Positions 14,531 to 22,690 of a stretch of DNA of 34,374 nucleotides are shown piece by piece. Every line of letters begins with the position of its first letter. The first letter of the stretch is position 1. The stretch is from Egerieimonas sp900552095 (GTDB lineage: Bacteria; Bacillota; Clostridia; Lachnospirales; Lachnospiraceae). Location of the stretch: contig CABREP010000021.1 of assembly GCA_902469965.1 (NCBI GenBank), positions 1 through 34,374 on the forward strand, written 5' to 3'. The notes under the pieces are model-generated. The model was not told where the DNA came from, searched no databases, and saw nothing but the letters and a program-made list of their open reading frames with translations. The translations under genes were made by a program, and so were the position numbers.

Positions 14531-15283
14531 CTATCGATAACGATACAGGCGAACACTGTAACGCCCCTTTTTTGTCTGGTTTAACACGGTATCAAAACGG
14601 AATTTCCCCATGGAGCGTACAGAGATCACGTCACCCTCTTTTAGAGTATAACCGTTGGACGTGATATACACTCCATTTACACACACCTTTCCCCCCTCAA
14701 TCAGGCCGGTCAGACTGCTTCTTGAGGAAGAAAATGCCAGGGCGATCACTGTGTCAAGCCGAACGGAAGCTACCGTTCCCCGGATTTCCTCCAGCTCAGG
14801 CCCCGGAAAAGATTCCCAGTGATCCAAAACCTCCGTCTTCACCGCTGTATGGCGGATCCGGCAGAGTTCCCCGGCCAGAAAAGAAGCGATACCCTCAGAT
14901 GCAAAGATCCAGGCCTGATTCTCCCGGACTACAAGGTCGCCGATTTTGCTCCGCTGTATCCCCAGATTTAACACTGCGCCCAGAAAATCTCTGTGGGTCA
15001 GCGCTTCCGCATATTTTAAGGCAAGCGGCTTTACATGAAGACATTTCATAGGAAATTCTGTTTCATAAGAAAAAGCATCCGGAAGAAAGGATGCCATTTG
15101 GCGTTCAGCCAGCTCATAGCCTCCAAAAAGGCGGAGAGTTATCCCCAGCTCCTTTTTGGAAATACTATGCAGGATATGAAGTTGATGAAGATCCATAAAA
15201 TCGGAAAAAACAGGATATTCCTGGTAGTAAGCGGTCCGCGCCAGTTCCAGGATCCGTTTCCGAAAGCTGTCATCCTGCTCCAT
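14531..15283 (-). CDS. ylmH: YlmH family S4-domain RNA-binding protein
   Basis: This 250-residue protein has an N-terminal domain of the YlmH family (VFSDFMDLHQ, RLFGGYELAERQMASF, THRDFLGAVLNLGIQRSKIGD) and a C-terminal S4 domain (about 180-240, SSLTGLIEGGKVCVNG). In Bacillus the homologue binds ribosomes and has been linked to rescue of stalled ribosomes; that is family knowledge. The neighbours sepF and yggS are its usual partners. The start is an ATG three bases after the sepF stop. Confidence 0.92.
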   Translation of the reverse strand: MEQDDSFRKRILELARTAYYQEYPVFSDFMDLHQLHILHSISKKELGITLRLFGGYELAERQMASFLPDAFSYETEFPMKCLHVKPLALKYAEALTHRDFLGAVLNLGIQRSKIGDLVVRENQAWIFASEGIASFLAGELCRIRHTAVKTEVLDHWESFPGPELEEIRGTVASVRLDTVIALAFSSSRSSLTGLIEGGKVCVNGVYITSNGYTLKEGDVISVRSMGKFRFDTVLNQTKKGRYSVRLYRYR

Positions 15284-15286
15284 CCC

Positions 15287-15889
15287 TTAAAACTCCGTGC
15301 GAATGGAGGGAACGTCGAAACCGTTGAGAATCTTCTGAAAATCACCGGAAAGTTCCACATTGTCCGGTGTAAGAATAAAGATATAACCGGATACTTTCTG
15401 CAGGCTGCCGCCGATGGAGTAGCAGGCACCGGAGGCAAAATCAATAATCCTCTGAGCAACTTCCACATCAATGCCTTCCAGATTCAGAACAACTGTGCAG
15501 TGATCGATCAGACTGTCTGCAATCTCGCGGGTATCATCCATTTTCGTCGGTTTGATCACACATACTTCCATGGGAAGAGAGCCTCCTGTCTTTTTCGTAC
15601 GGATCGGTGTGATCTTGGAAGAGGATTTCGCCGGTTTGGATGTCTTTGTACTGGAAACAGGTTTGGAATCCAGCTTTTTGGAAACATCCAAATAATCGTC
15701 GTCCAGATCATCAAAGTCATCCAGATCGTCCAGATCATCTTCAAAATCCTGTTTTTTTGCAAAAAAACTTTTCTTTTCCTTTGTCTTTTTAGGAGTCTCC
15801 TCTACAGGTTCATCCTCAAAGTATTCATCATCCTCATCAAAATCATCATTCAGACGAATCGCATTTAAAAACTTATCAAAAACATTCAT
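15287..15889 (-). CDS. sepF: Cell division protein SepF
   Basis: This 200-residue protein has an N-terminal membrane-targeting amphipathic segment (MNVFDKFLNAIRL), a long acidic and basic linker, and a C-terminal SepF fold (about 105-190; MEVCVIKPTKMDDTREIADSL, VAQRIIDFASGACYSIGG, IFILTP). SepF polymerises and anchors FtsZ to the membrane. The linker contains an Asp-rich repeat of DDL/DDF units (residues ~51-66), unusually acidic for the family. It is flanked by yggS and ylmH as in other Gram-positives, with a GGAG-type binding site before the ATG. Confidence 0.95.
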   Translation of the reverse strand: MNVFDKFLNAIRLNDDFDEDDEYFEDEPVEETPKKTKEKKSFFAKKQDFEDDLDDLDDFDDLDDDYLDVSKKLDSKPVSSTKTSKPAKSSSKITPIRTKKTGGSLPMEVCVIKPTKMDDTREIADSLIDHCTVVLNLEGIDVEVAQRIIDFASGACYSIGGSLQKVSGYIFILTPDNVELSGDFQKILNGFDVPSIRTEF

Positions 15890-15906
15890 TTTTTATTCTC
15901 CTATTC

Positions 15907-16599
15907 TTATCTTGTGGAATAATCCCGCTCTCCGAAGATGCCGGTTCCGACCCGGACCATTGTGGCGCCTTCTTCCACTGCCACCTCATAGTCGTTGGTC
16001 ATTCCCATGCTCAGGACATCCATATCCACATTATTCATGTTTTTCTCTTTAATGTCAACACTTAATTGGCGCAATTTCCGGAAAATCGGACGATTTTCTT
16101 CCGGATCCGACACAAACGGCGCAATCGTCATCAGCCCCAGAATATGTATGTGCTCCATTTTGGAGATTTCTTCCGCAAGAGGGATCACTTCCTCCATCTT
16201 AAGCCCGAACTTGCTCTCCTCTTCCGCCACATTTACCTCCAGAAGGATCTTGGCTGTCACGCCGATTTTGGCAGCTTCCGCCTCAATCGTCTCTGCCAGG
16301 CGAAGAGAATCTACGGAATGGATCAGGAAGGCTTTTCCCACCACCTGACGCACCTTATTTCTCTGAAGATGACCGATCATATGCCAGCGCAGTGTGGGAA
16401 ATTTTTCGTATTTTGTACAAAGTTCCTGCACCTTATTTTCCCCAAAATCAACCTGATTACAGCCAGCCGCCTCTTCAATCATCTCCAGAGGCTTTGTCTT
16501 GCTGACAGCAATTAGAAGGACTTCGCTCCGATCCCGACCGGAACGAATACATGCCTGAGAAATCTTTTCTTCTACTTCTCTTAGATTTTCACGAATCAT
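15907..16599 (-). CDS. YggS family PLP homeostasis protein
   Basis: This 230-residue single-domain PLP protein has the cofactor lysine Lys34 in AVSKTKP, the FGENKVQEL block, HMIGHLQRNKV and MGMTNDYEVAVEEGATMVRVGTGIFG. Members carry and balance pyridoxal phosphate and have no known catalytic reaction. ATG 16599 is eight bases after AAGGAG; GTG 16602 is an alternative one codon earlier. It follows the hlyD-like stop by 14 bases and precedes sepF by 17 bases, so the three are one transcript. Confidence 0.94.
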   Translation of the reverse strand: MIRENLREVEEKISQACIRSGRDRSEVLLIAVSKTKPLEMIEEAAGCNQVDFGENKVQELCTKYEKFPTLRWHMIGHLQRNKVRQVVGKAFLIHSVDSLRLAETIEAEAAKIGVTAKILLEVNVAEEESKFGLKMEEVIPLAEEISKMEHIHILGLMTIAPFVSDPEENRPIFRKLRQLSVDIKEKNMNNVDMDVLSMGMTNDYEVAVEEGATMVRVGTGIFGERDYSTR

Positions 16600-16613
16600 C
16601 ACAAAATCTCCTT

Positions 16614-17996
16614 TTAGTACAAAATAGTTTCTTCATTTACAGTACTGCCGTCAAGTACAATGTGGTCAAACTGAGCAATCCCGTAGGACGTTCCGGTCTC
16701 CACAATGCAGTAATCTTCATTTTTATCAAGAACAGCGATCTGACGGAATACCGCATACCCTTTATTGATGGAATAAACTCCCTCCAGGCTTCCTGTCTCT
16801 TTGATCTCGAATCTGGACTGGGAATCCGGTTTTACCAGAACATCACCCGCCTTCAGATCTGACATATCGACATAATACATATCTTCTTCATCCGTCTCCC
16901 CCTCTATCCTGCGATAGATTGTAGCAGAGACAAATTCTGTAGATGTATTTCCATCTTTGTCTGTGGTCTCTCTTAAAAATCCCGCGTTTTCTCCGTCATC
17001 CGTAGTTTCAAAAGCGGCAGGGACAATGAAAAATTCCTTATCAACCACAGATGATACCGGGATCTTTAATCCGGTCTGCGTGTTGGTTACCAGTTCTACT
17101 TCCAGGAAACGGTCATTGGAATAACGGAACATTCCGTTGCTGAAAGTAATTCTTCCGTACCGCTGTCCGCCAATCGTCAGAATAGAGAAAGCCCCCACCT
17201 GGGTTTCCCCATCCTTCAGAAATTTTACACGCATAGACTTGTTGGGCGCCAGCTGAACCGTCTGCTTGTCCGTCAGCGGGATATAGAGCGACCATTTTTC
17301 GCTGGTAATCATCCGACAGACTGGATCTCCCGCAGACACTCTGCTGTGCTGCTGCAGACTGGTCACTTCATAGGCTTTCTGATTAAAAGCATCCATGGTG
17401 AGATCTTCTTCCGTCAGATCTTCATAGCTGTCTGTCGTATAGAGAACGGTTCCGTCCACCGGCGCCTTTCCCACCGTCTGATCCCCCAGAAGCTGTGATA
17501 ATTCCCCCTCATCCGAAGCATACTGAAGCATGGTTCCCTGCAGTTCGTATTTAAAATTATATGTGTCATAAAAATTATCCGGTGAAAAATTATAGGAAAA
17601 ACCGGCCATCCGGGATCGCAGCTGCGAGAGCATCTCCTCCGTCAGCTCCACCTCTCCCGCAGGAGTCTCCTCCTCTTTATCTCCTACTGCATAGAGAATT
17701 CCGTCTTTTTTTACTTTTGTATTTTCCCTTACATATTGATGGATATACCCGTCCGCATCTGCCTGAACCAGTTCCTCCGACCGAAGAACCAGTGCCTGGA
17801 AGGTGGGGTTCTGCGCCAGAGGACCTGCTGTCACCGTGTATGAAGTAATGTGATCCGCCGTCAGGTAAAGGAAAAAACTGATAATAATATACACAAAAAT
17901 TGCGCCGAAAATAATCGTTCCGATGTTCCAGGAGAAAAGTCCGGACAGATTTCGGACAGAGATACGGCGCTTTTTCTTTTTTTTCTTTTCCGGCAA
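16614..17996 (-). CDS. HlyD-like membrane-anchored protein at the head of the sepF operon
   Basis: This 460-residue protein has a very basic N-terminus, one membrane segment (about 24-46, NIGTIIFGAIFVYIIISFFLYL) and a large external part. The external part contains two lipoyl/barrel-sandwich-like halves (GYIHQYVRENTKVKKDGILYAV near 83, APVDGTVLY near 178) and a beta-barrel region, as in membrane-fusion (HlyD_2) proteins. No ABC transporter or outer-membrane partner is near, and the Firmicute envelope lacks an outer membrane. Position upstream of yggS-sepF suggests a role in envelope or division; function unknown. TTG 17996 has GGAGG eight bases before. Promoter at 18045-18073. Confidence 0.75.
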   Translation of the reverse strand: MPEKKKKKKRRISVRNLSGLFSWNIGTIIFGAIFVYIIISFFLYLTADHITSYTVTAGPLAQNPTFQALVLRSEELVQADADGYIHQYVRENTKVKKDGILYAVGDKEEETPAGEVELTEEMLSQLRSRMAGFSYNFSPDNFYDTYNFKYELQGTMLQYASDEGELSQLLGDQTVGKAPVDGTVLYTTDSYEDLTEEDLTMDAFNQKAYEVTSLQQHSRVSAGDPVCRMITSEKWSLYIPLTDKQTVQLAPNKSMRVKFLKDGETQVGAFSILTIGGQRYGRITFSNGMFRYSNDRFLEVELVTNTQTGLKIPVSSVVDKEFFIVPAAFETTDDGENAGFLRETTDKDGNTSTEFVSATIYRRIEGETDEEDMYYVDMSDLKAGDVLVKPDSQSRFEIKETGSLEGVYSINKGYAVFRQIAVLDKNEDYCIVETGTSYGIAQFDHIVLDGSTVNEETILY

Positions 17997-18044
17997 AAAA
18001 ATGCCTCCTTTTCCTAAAAGGATTATCCAGTTACATATAAAATA

Positions 18045-18073
18045 ATTTTACCATTTTTTTGTGAAATGCTCAA
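18045..18073 (-). promoter_or_regulatory. Promoter of the hlyD-yggS-sepF-ylmH-aroB-lspA-rluD operon
   Basis: On the minus strand TTGAGC (18073-18068) and TAAAAT (18050-18045) are 17 bases apart, and TGG before the -10 makes it extended. It is about 50 bases upstream of the first gene. No strong internal promoter was seen before rluD. Confidence 0.7.
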
Positions 18074-18140
18074 GTATAAATTTCCTTCCCGGGGACATAA
18101 TAGAAAAAGATAAAATTTTAATTGAATTGGAGGAATTCTC

Positions 18141-18347
18141 ATGAAAGCTTTAGACTACACAGCACTCATTCTGAGCATTGTCGGCGCGCTGAACTGGGGC
18201 TTAATCGGTCTTTTCCGTTTTGATCTGGTAGCATTTTTATTTGGAAACATGTCCCTGCTCTCAAGAATCATCTACGTTCTTGTAGCGGTATGCGGTCTCT
18301 ATCTTTTTACCTTCTTCGGAAGGATCTGGAATGGAGAGGAACACTGA
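18141..18347 (+). CDS. DUF378 small membrane protein
   Basis: This 68-residue protein has two hydrophobic segments and the DUF378 signature ALNWGLIGLFRFDLVA. Members (YuzA-like) are widespread and have no known function. GGAGGA at 18130-18135 precedes the ATG. It is transcribed away from the hlyD operon and is followed by a strong terminator, so it is monocistronic. Confidence 0.9.
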   Translation: MKALDYTALILSIVGALNWGLIGLFRFDLVAFLFGNMSLLSRIIYVLVAVCGLYLFTFFGRIWNGEEH

Positions 18348-18386
18348 TACCTGACGCCAATCAGCAGGAATGCCTGGCATGGAAAA

Positions 18387-18442
18387 AGCTGTCCGAAGGA
18401 AGAAGGCATACGCCTGATCCTTATCCGGACAGCTCTTTTCTT
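18387..18442 (+). terminator. Intrinsic terminator after DUF378
   Basis: AGCTGTCCG (18387-18395) pairs with CGGACAGCT (18426-18434). AAGGA/TCCTT and AGGC/GCCT extend the stem inward to a tetraloop, and a T-rich tract CTTTTCTT follows. Confidence 0.8.
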
Positions 18443-18469
18443 CTGTACATACAGAAAATTTCTTTTGGT

Positions 18470-18889
18470 CTATAAGGAAACGATAATGTTTTCTTTTAAC
18501 GTTTCCGGAATATCTTTTTCATCAAGAGAAATGCTGATGGTAAAATTAACATTGAACAGCTCGCCGATCTTCTTCAGCTCTTCAAGCGCATCTGTAATAT
18601 CCTGCCCTTCCAGCTGAGCAATTTTCAGAAAACTGTCCAGATACATTTGTTCCAGATCGTGATCCTGAGATACAATACCGCAGACAAAACCGATAAACTC
18701 ACTGCAGTTTCGGAGAGGATATGTGGATACATCGATCAGCCGCACCTTATTATTCAAATCATACATATGCTTGGAACTTTTATCCAGATAGACAATGTTG
18801 CCGTTTGCCTCTTTGATCGCAGAATTCACTCTGTCTAAAAGCTGCTTAGTTTTTCCCTTTCCTTTATTGCCTACAATTAATTGAACCAT
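18470..18889 (-). CDS. Small P-loop ATP-binding protein of unknown role
   Basis: This 139-residue protein begins MVQLIVGNKGKGKTKQLL, a Walker A-like loop (GNKGKGKT, 7-14) only a few residues from the N-terminus. NIVYLDKSSKHM resembles a second nucleotide-site strand. A C-terminal ELKKIGELFNVNFTISIS segment follows. Similar Clostridial proteins are often labelled PilT-like, but no pilus genes are near and the protein is too short for PilT. ATG 18889 follows AAGGAGG; the upstream open frame to 18982 contains the promoter and is not coding. Function unknown. Confidence 0.8.
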   Translation of the reverse strand: MVQLIVGNKGKGKTKQLLDRVNSAIKEANGNIVYLDKSSKHMYDLNNKVRLIDVSTYPLRNCSEFIGFVCGIVSQDHDLEQMYLDSFLKIAQLEGQDITDALEELKKIGELFNVNFTISISLDEKDIPETLKENIIVSL

Positions 18890-18950
18890 AGCAGTTTCCT
18901 CCTTAGATCTTGATATGTAATTTTGCTGAAAAGCTTTATTTATAGTCCTA

Positions 18951-18979
18951 ATTATACGGTGTTTTTCACAAAAAAACAA
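18951..18979 (-). promoter_or_regulatory. Promoter of the small P-loop gene
   Basis: On the minus strand TTGTTT (18979-18974) and perfect TATAAT (18956-18951) are 17 bases apart, about 60 bases before the start codon. It lies between the carboxypeptidase stop and this gene. Confidence 0.7.
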
Positions 18980-19006
18980 CAATAAAATTTGAAAATTATA
19001 AAAATT

Positions 19007-20056
19007 TTATACATTTATCTGACCAAGAAGCTGATTCATATGATCATACAGAGCTGTCTTTCCGGAGGCATTCAGCACAATGGAAATAAACGGCTGACCA
19101 TAAGAATTCTGGCTGATCAGCGCAAGACAGGATCCCGCCTCATCCGTAGTTCCCGTTTTTCCGCCGATTACCGTGACTCCCTTTGGCGGTTCTGCCTGAC
19201 CTACCATATATTTATCTGTAGAAGAGAGATAGAGCGCCTCCCGGGTACCGTCCTTATGAGTCACATGCAAAGTACAATACCCTTCTTTCGCCACATCCAT
19301 AAAACTATCGTATTTCATGGCCTCCCTGAGGATCAGATAAATATCATATACTGTGGTATAATGATTCTCATCCTGAAGGCCGTGGGGATTGACAAAATGC
19401 GTGTTGGTAGCCCCCAGCCGTCTGGCTTCTTCATTCATCATCTCTACAAACTGCTCTTCACTTCCTCCCACCTGCTCGGCAATCGCCATGGCAGCGTCGT
19501 TTCCGGAAAAGATCACCATTCCCCGGTAAAGTTCATCAAGGGTTACCCGATCCCCCTCTTTCAGACCACACAGCTGGGAATCCTCACCCAGATCCACAGC
19601 CCGGGCACTTATCGTCACTTCCTCATCCATATTTCCGTATTTCGCCGCAAGAAGGGCTGTCATAACCTTCGTAATACTGGCCGGATATGCCCGCTGATGG
19701 ATATTTTGGGCAAAGCGCACCTCTTTTGCATCCAGATCAAAAAGTCCTGCTTTCTCTTCTGCCGGAAAAGAAATTCCTTCAAGCGGGATTTTATCCCCTG
19801 ATACACACAGATCCTGAGCAAAACTTTCGGCAAGCTGCAGTCCTTCTTCCTGCTCCGACAGGGCTGTCATATGCTCCTCATAGGGCATCTCAAGAGAAAG
19901 TCCCGTTTTCTTTCTGAGGACTAAAATGCCAAGAATAATAAGCAGAACAACAATGATCAAAACTACAGCCAGAAACATCCGATTCAGAATCCTGATATTG
20001 CTTTTTTCCTTTTTGCTGATTTTTTCAGCCTTCTTTTCTCTATTTGTAAACTTCAC
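19007..20056 (-). CDS. D-alanyl-D-alanine carboxypeptidase (PBP5/DacA family)
   Basis: This 349-residue serine peptidase trims the terminal D-Ala from peptidoglycan side chains. It has a basic cytosolic start, a membrane anchor (about 27-47) and an external S11 domain with SITK (127-130), SGN (184-186) and KTGT (300-303). The N-terminal anchor replaces the C-terminal amphipathic anchor of classical PBP5. The GTG start lies inside the last codons of mgsA (17-base overlap), preceded by GGAGAG. It is the last gene of the elongation cluster. Confidence 0.92.
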   Translation of the reverse strand: MKFTNREKKAEKISKKEKSNIRILNRMFLAVVLIIVVLLIILGILVLRKKTGLSLEMPYEEHMTALSEQEEGLQLAESFAQDLCVSGDKIPLEGISFPAEEKAGLFDLDAKEVRFAQNIHQRAYPASITKVMTALLAAKYGNMDEEVTISARAVDLGEDSQLCGLKEGDRVTLDELYRGMVIFSGNDAAMAIAEQVGGSEEQFVEMMNEEARRLGATNTHFVNPHGLQDENHYTTVYDIYLILREAMKYDSFMDVAKEGYCTLHVTHKDGTREALYLSSTDKYMVGQAEPPKGVTVIGGKTGTTDEAGSCLALISQNSYGQPFISIVLNASGKTALYDHMNQLLGQINV

Positions 20057-20435
20057 GCCAGTCCATCTCTCCTCTTTCCAGAGATTTGATCAAAAGTTCC
20101 GCGGTAGCCAGATTTGTGGCCAGCGGAATACAATGGGTATCACAGAGCCGGAAAATAATATGGGCATCCGGTTCATGCTTTTTCGGGGAAAAAGGTTCCC
20201 GAAGAAAAATAACCAAATCCATATCGTTGGTTTCAATCTGTGCTCCCAGCTGCTGAACTCCGCCCACATGTCCGGCCAGAAATTTATGAACCGGCAGATT
20301 GGCCGCCTCCTCTACCAGACGGCCTGTGGTTCCGGTGGCAAAAAGATTATGTCTGCTCAGTATATTCCGGTAAGCCACGCAGAAATTCTGCATTAATTTC
20401 TTTTTAGAATCGTGTGCGATTAATCCGATGTTCAT
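20040..20435 (-). CDS. mgsA: Methylglyoxal synthase
   Basis: This 131-residue enzyme converts dihydroxyacetone phosphate to methylglyoxal and phosphate, a bypass of lower glycolysis. The start MNIGLIAHDSKKKLM, the FATGTTGRL phosphate-binding loop, GGVQQLGAQI and the catalytic aspartate region NDMDLVIFLREP are present. ATG 20435 follows GGAGGAG. It overlaps rodA by 32 bases and the carboxypeptidase by 17, so it is translated within the cell-wall operon. Confidence 0.94.
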   Translation of the reverse strand: MNIGLIAHDSKKKLMQNFCVAYRNILSRHNLFATGTTGRLVEEAANLPVHKFLAGHVGGVQQLGAQIETNDMDLVIFLREPFSPKKHEPDAHIIFRLCDTHCIPLATNLATAELLIKSLERGEMDWREVYK

Positions 20436-21558
20436 GCTTTTCTCCTCCAAAATAATTTCGATTCTGCAGTCCCACATTTAAAACAAGTCCCATCCCAATA
20501 AAAAGACTGACCAGCGAGGAGAGTCCATAACTGACAAAAGGAAGCGGTGTTCCTGTGTTGGGCGTAAGTCCGGTGGCCACACAGATATTCAGAAAGCTCT
20601 GGAAAGCCACCAGGGTTCCCACCCCGCAGCAGATCAGCCTTCCGGACAGATCTTTTGCCCGACGGGCTGTGAGAAGACATTCTACAGAAATGGCAAAGAG
20701 CAGCAGAATGATCGCGCTTGCTCCCACAAATCCCAGTTCCTCCCCTGCCACCGCAAAAATAAAGTCTGTCTGAATCTCAGATACGAAATTTGCCTTATTC
20801 ACAGAGGACACCTTACTGTTATTATATCCTTTTCCGGTAAGTTTTCCTGAACCGATCGCCATAATGGAATTATCCTGCTGCATCGTGTCGTCCGAATATT
20901 CCTCATCCCCGGGATAAAGAAATGCCATGATACGGTTCCTCTGGTAATCCTTTAAGAGCTTCTGGTCCGGCTGTACCACGATCAGAAGAAAGACAGCCGC
21001 CAGCGGAACCGCAGCCAGCAGGATTCCTCCGATAATTTTGTAACTGAGCCCGGCCAGATACATCAGGACACAGAACAGCAGTGCGATCGTAATCGTGTTC
21101 TTCAGATCCGGCTGAATAAGAATCATGGAAAGGGGTACAGCCAGAAGCCCTGTCGCCTTTAAAATTGTTTTTGGCTTATTCAGATCATTCTCATGATCCA
21201 TCAGAAATTTAGCAAAAAAGATAATGAGAAGGATCTTGGATAACTCCGTAGGCTGAAACTGGATCGGCCCGATCTTGAGCCAGCGGGTTGCGCCCTTGGC
21301 ATCATTTCCCATGATCACTACAGCCAGAAGCAGGATCAGGTTAATTCCATACAAAATCCAGGAAAAATTCAGGATCCAGGAAAAATCAATCAGCGATACG
21401 ACAACCATAACTGTCGCGCCCAGCAGAACTCCGCCCAGCTGACGCATCTGTAGGGACTTCATAGCGCTCCCGACCAGCATCACTCCCATGGAAGAGATTG
21501 CTGCAAGCAGAATTACCAGCCGGAAATTATAATTTTTCAGTTTATATAATCGAAACAT
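20404..21558 (-). CDS. rodA: RodA (FtsW/RodA/SpoVE glycosyltransferase)
   Basis: This 384-residue SEDS-family polytopic protein polymerises lipid II during rod elongation and works with PBP2. Family blocks include KGATRWLKIGPIQFQPTELSK, the periplasmic NNSKVSSVNKANFVSEIQTDFIFAVAGEELGF and PFVSYGLSSLVS near the end. The length is typical. The start ATG has AAGGGTG upstream and lies 37 bases after minE. Its class-B partner mrdA is encoded upstream in the same cluster. Confidence 0.95.
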   Translation of the reverse strand: MFRLYKLKNYNFRLVILLAAISSMGVMLVGSAMKSLQMRQLGGVLLGATVMVVVSLIDFSWILNFSWILYGINLILLLAVVIMGNDAKGATRWLKIGPIQFQPTELSKILLIIFFAKFLMDHENDLNKPKTILKATGLLAVPLSMILIQPDLKNTITIALLFCVLMYLAGLSYKIIGGILLAAVPLAAVFLLIVVQPDQKLLKDYQRNRIMAFLYPGDEEYSDDTMQQDNSIMAIGSGKLTGKGYNNSKVSSVNKANFVSEIQTDFIFAVAGEELGFVGASAIILLLFAISVECLLTARRAKDLSGRLICCGVGTLVAFQSFLNICVATGLTPNTGTPLPFVSYGLSSLVSLFIGMGLVLNVGLQNRNYFGGEKHEHRINRTRF

Positions 21559-21595
21559 GTAAACACCCTTATCTTATTGTGTAGTTTGCAGAAGA

Positions 21596-21835
21596 TCAAA
21601 AGGAATGTACCGGATTTTTCAGCGGCAGCCGGGCAGTCAGCACCGGCGGCGACTGACTGAATGAGATCACAACCTGTCCGCTGTCCACGGAAAAATATTT
21701 TCCCGCCGTCTGTGCCATATCATTTTTTAGCATCTGCATGGTGTGCGGAGAACACTCCACATGCTCCGCAAGAAGTAAAAGTTTTAACCGGTCTTTCGCT
21801 ACATTTCCGGATTTTCCCCTTTTTGAAAAGAACAT
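21596..21835 (-). CDS. minE: Cell division topological specificity factor MinE
   Basis: This 79-residue MinE begins with an amphipathic start and the MinD-binding region AKDRLKLLLLAEHVECSP, followed by the topological-specificity fold. The longer open frame to 21880 runs into minD and has no signal; ATG 21835 follows GGAGG by eight bases. MinE stimulates the MinD ATPase and drives it off the membrane, setting the division site. Confidence 0.92.
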   Translation of the reverse strand: MFFSKRGKSGNVAKDRLKLLLLAEHVECSPHTMQMLKNDMAQTAGKYFSVDSGQVVISFSQSPPVLTARLPLKNPVHSF

Positions 21836-21851
21836 AAAAACAGCCTCCTTT

Positions 21852-22631
21852 TTATTTTTTAAATAACCGTTTCCATACACTTTTCTTTGGTGTCAGATCC
21901 AGAAGTGGTATCTCCTCCCCCATGATCCTTCTACAGATATTCTGATAAGCCTTTCCGGCCAGAGATTCTGAACCGGCCAGCGGTTCTCCCTGATTGGTAG
22001 AGATCACCACCTGTTCATCATCCGGAATGGCTCCCAGAAGATCCACAGCCAGAATATCTACCACATCTTCCACAGACATCATGTCACCCCGCCGGATCAT
22101 ATCCATTCTGAGACGGTTGATGATCAGGTATATGTTATGCAGCTCTGCCGCTTCCAGAAGTCCGATGATCCGGTCTGCATCCCGGATCGCCGAGACCTCC
22201 GGCGTCGTCACTACGATTGCCCGGGAAGCCCCTGCAATAGCATTTTTAAAACCCTGCTCAATTCCGGCCGGACAGTCCAGGATCACATAGTCAAACTCTT
22301 CTTTCAGATCCTCACAGAGTTTCTTCATCTGTTCCGGAGATACTGCTGTTTTATCCCTGGTCTGGGCGGAAGGAAGAAGGCAGAGATTGGGATTATGTTT
22401 ATCCCGGATCAGCGCCTGCTTTAAACGGCAGTTTCCCTCGATCACATCCACCAGATTATAGACAATGCGATTTTCAAGTCCCAGAACTACATCCAGGTTT
22501 CTCAAACCGATATCCGTATCCACCATCACCACTTTCTTGTCCAGAGCCGCCAGCCCCGTTCCTATGTTGGCGGCTGTGGTCGTCTTTCCCACACCGCCTT
22601 TTCCTGATGTAACTACAATTACTTCACTCAT
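21852..22631 (-). CDS. minD: Septum site-determining ATPase MinD
   Basis: This 259-residue ParA/MRP-family ATPase has the deviant Walker A SGKGGVGKTTT (9-19), the Walker A' region MVDTDIGLRNLD, DCPAGIEQGF (Walker B) and a C-terminal membrane-targeting amphipathic helix (KKSVWKRLFKK). It cycles on the membrane and would normally recruit MinC. No minC lies beside it: only 59 bases separate it from mrdA. The AGGAGG site before the ATG is strong. Confidence 0.96.
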   Translation of the reverse strand: MSEVIVVTSGKGGVGKTTTAANIGTGLAALDKKVVMVDTDIGLRNLDVVLGLENRIVYNLVDVIEGNCRLKQALIRDKHNPNLCLLPSAQTRDKTAVSPEQMKKLCEDLKEEFDYVILDCPAGIEQGFKNAIAGASRAIVVTTPEVSAIRDADRIIGLLEAAELHNIYLIINRLRMDMIRRGDMMSVEDVVDILAVDLLGAIPDDEQVVISTNQGEPLAGSESLAGKAYQNICRRIMGEEIPLLDLTPKKSVWKRLFKK

Positions 22632-22690
22632 ATGAATCCTCCTGCTATTCCGGTTATGTATACTTCTCTTAAGTACATTCTCCCGCTGTC

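Noticed and set aside
15035..15868. 277-codon + strand open frame opposite ylmH and sepF
   Set aside because: Low-complexity hydrophobic tail mirrors the Asp-rich SepF linker read in antisense.
22655..22685. Short dyad (TGTAtACTT...AAGTACA) between mrdA and minD
   Set aside because: Imperfect, with no T tract; too weak to call a terminator or operator.
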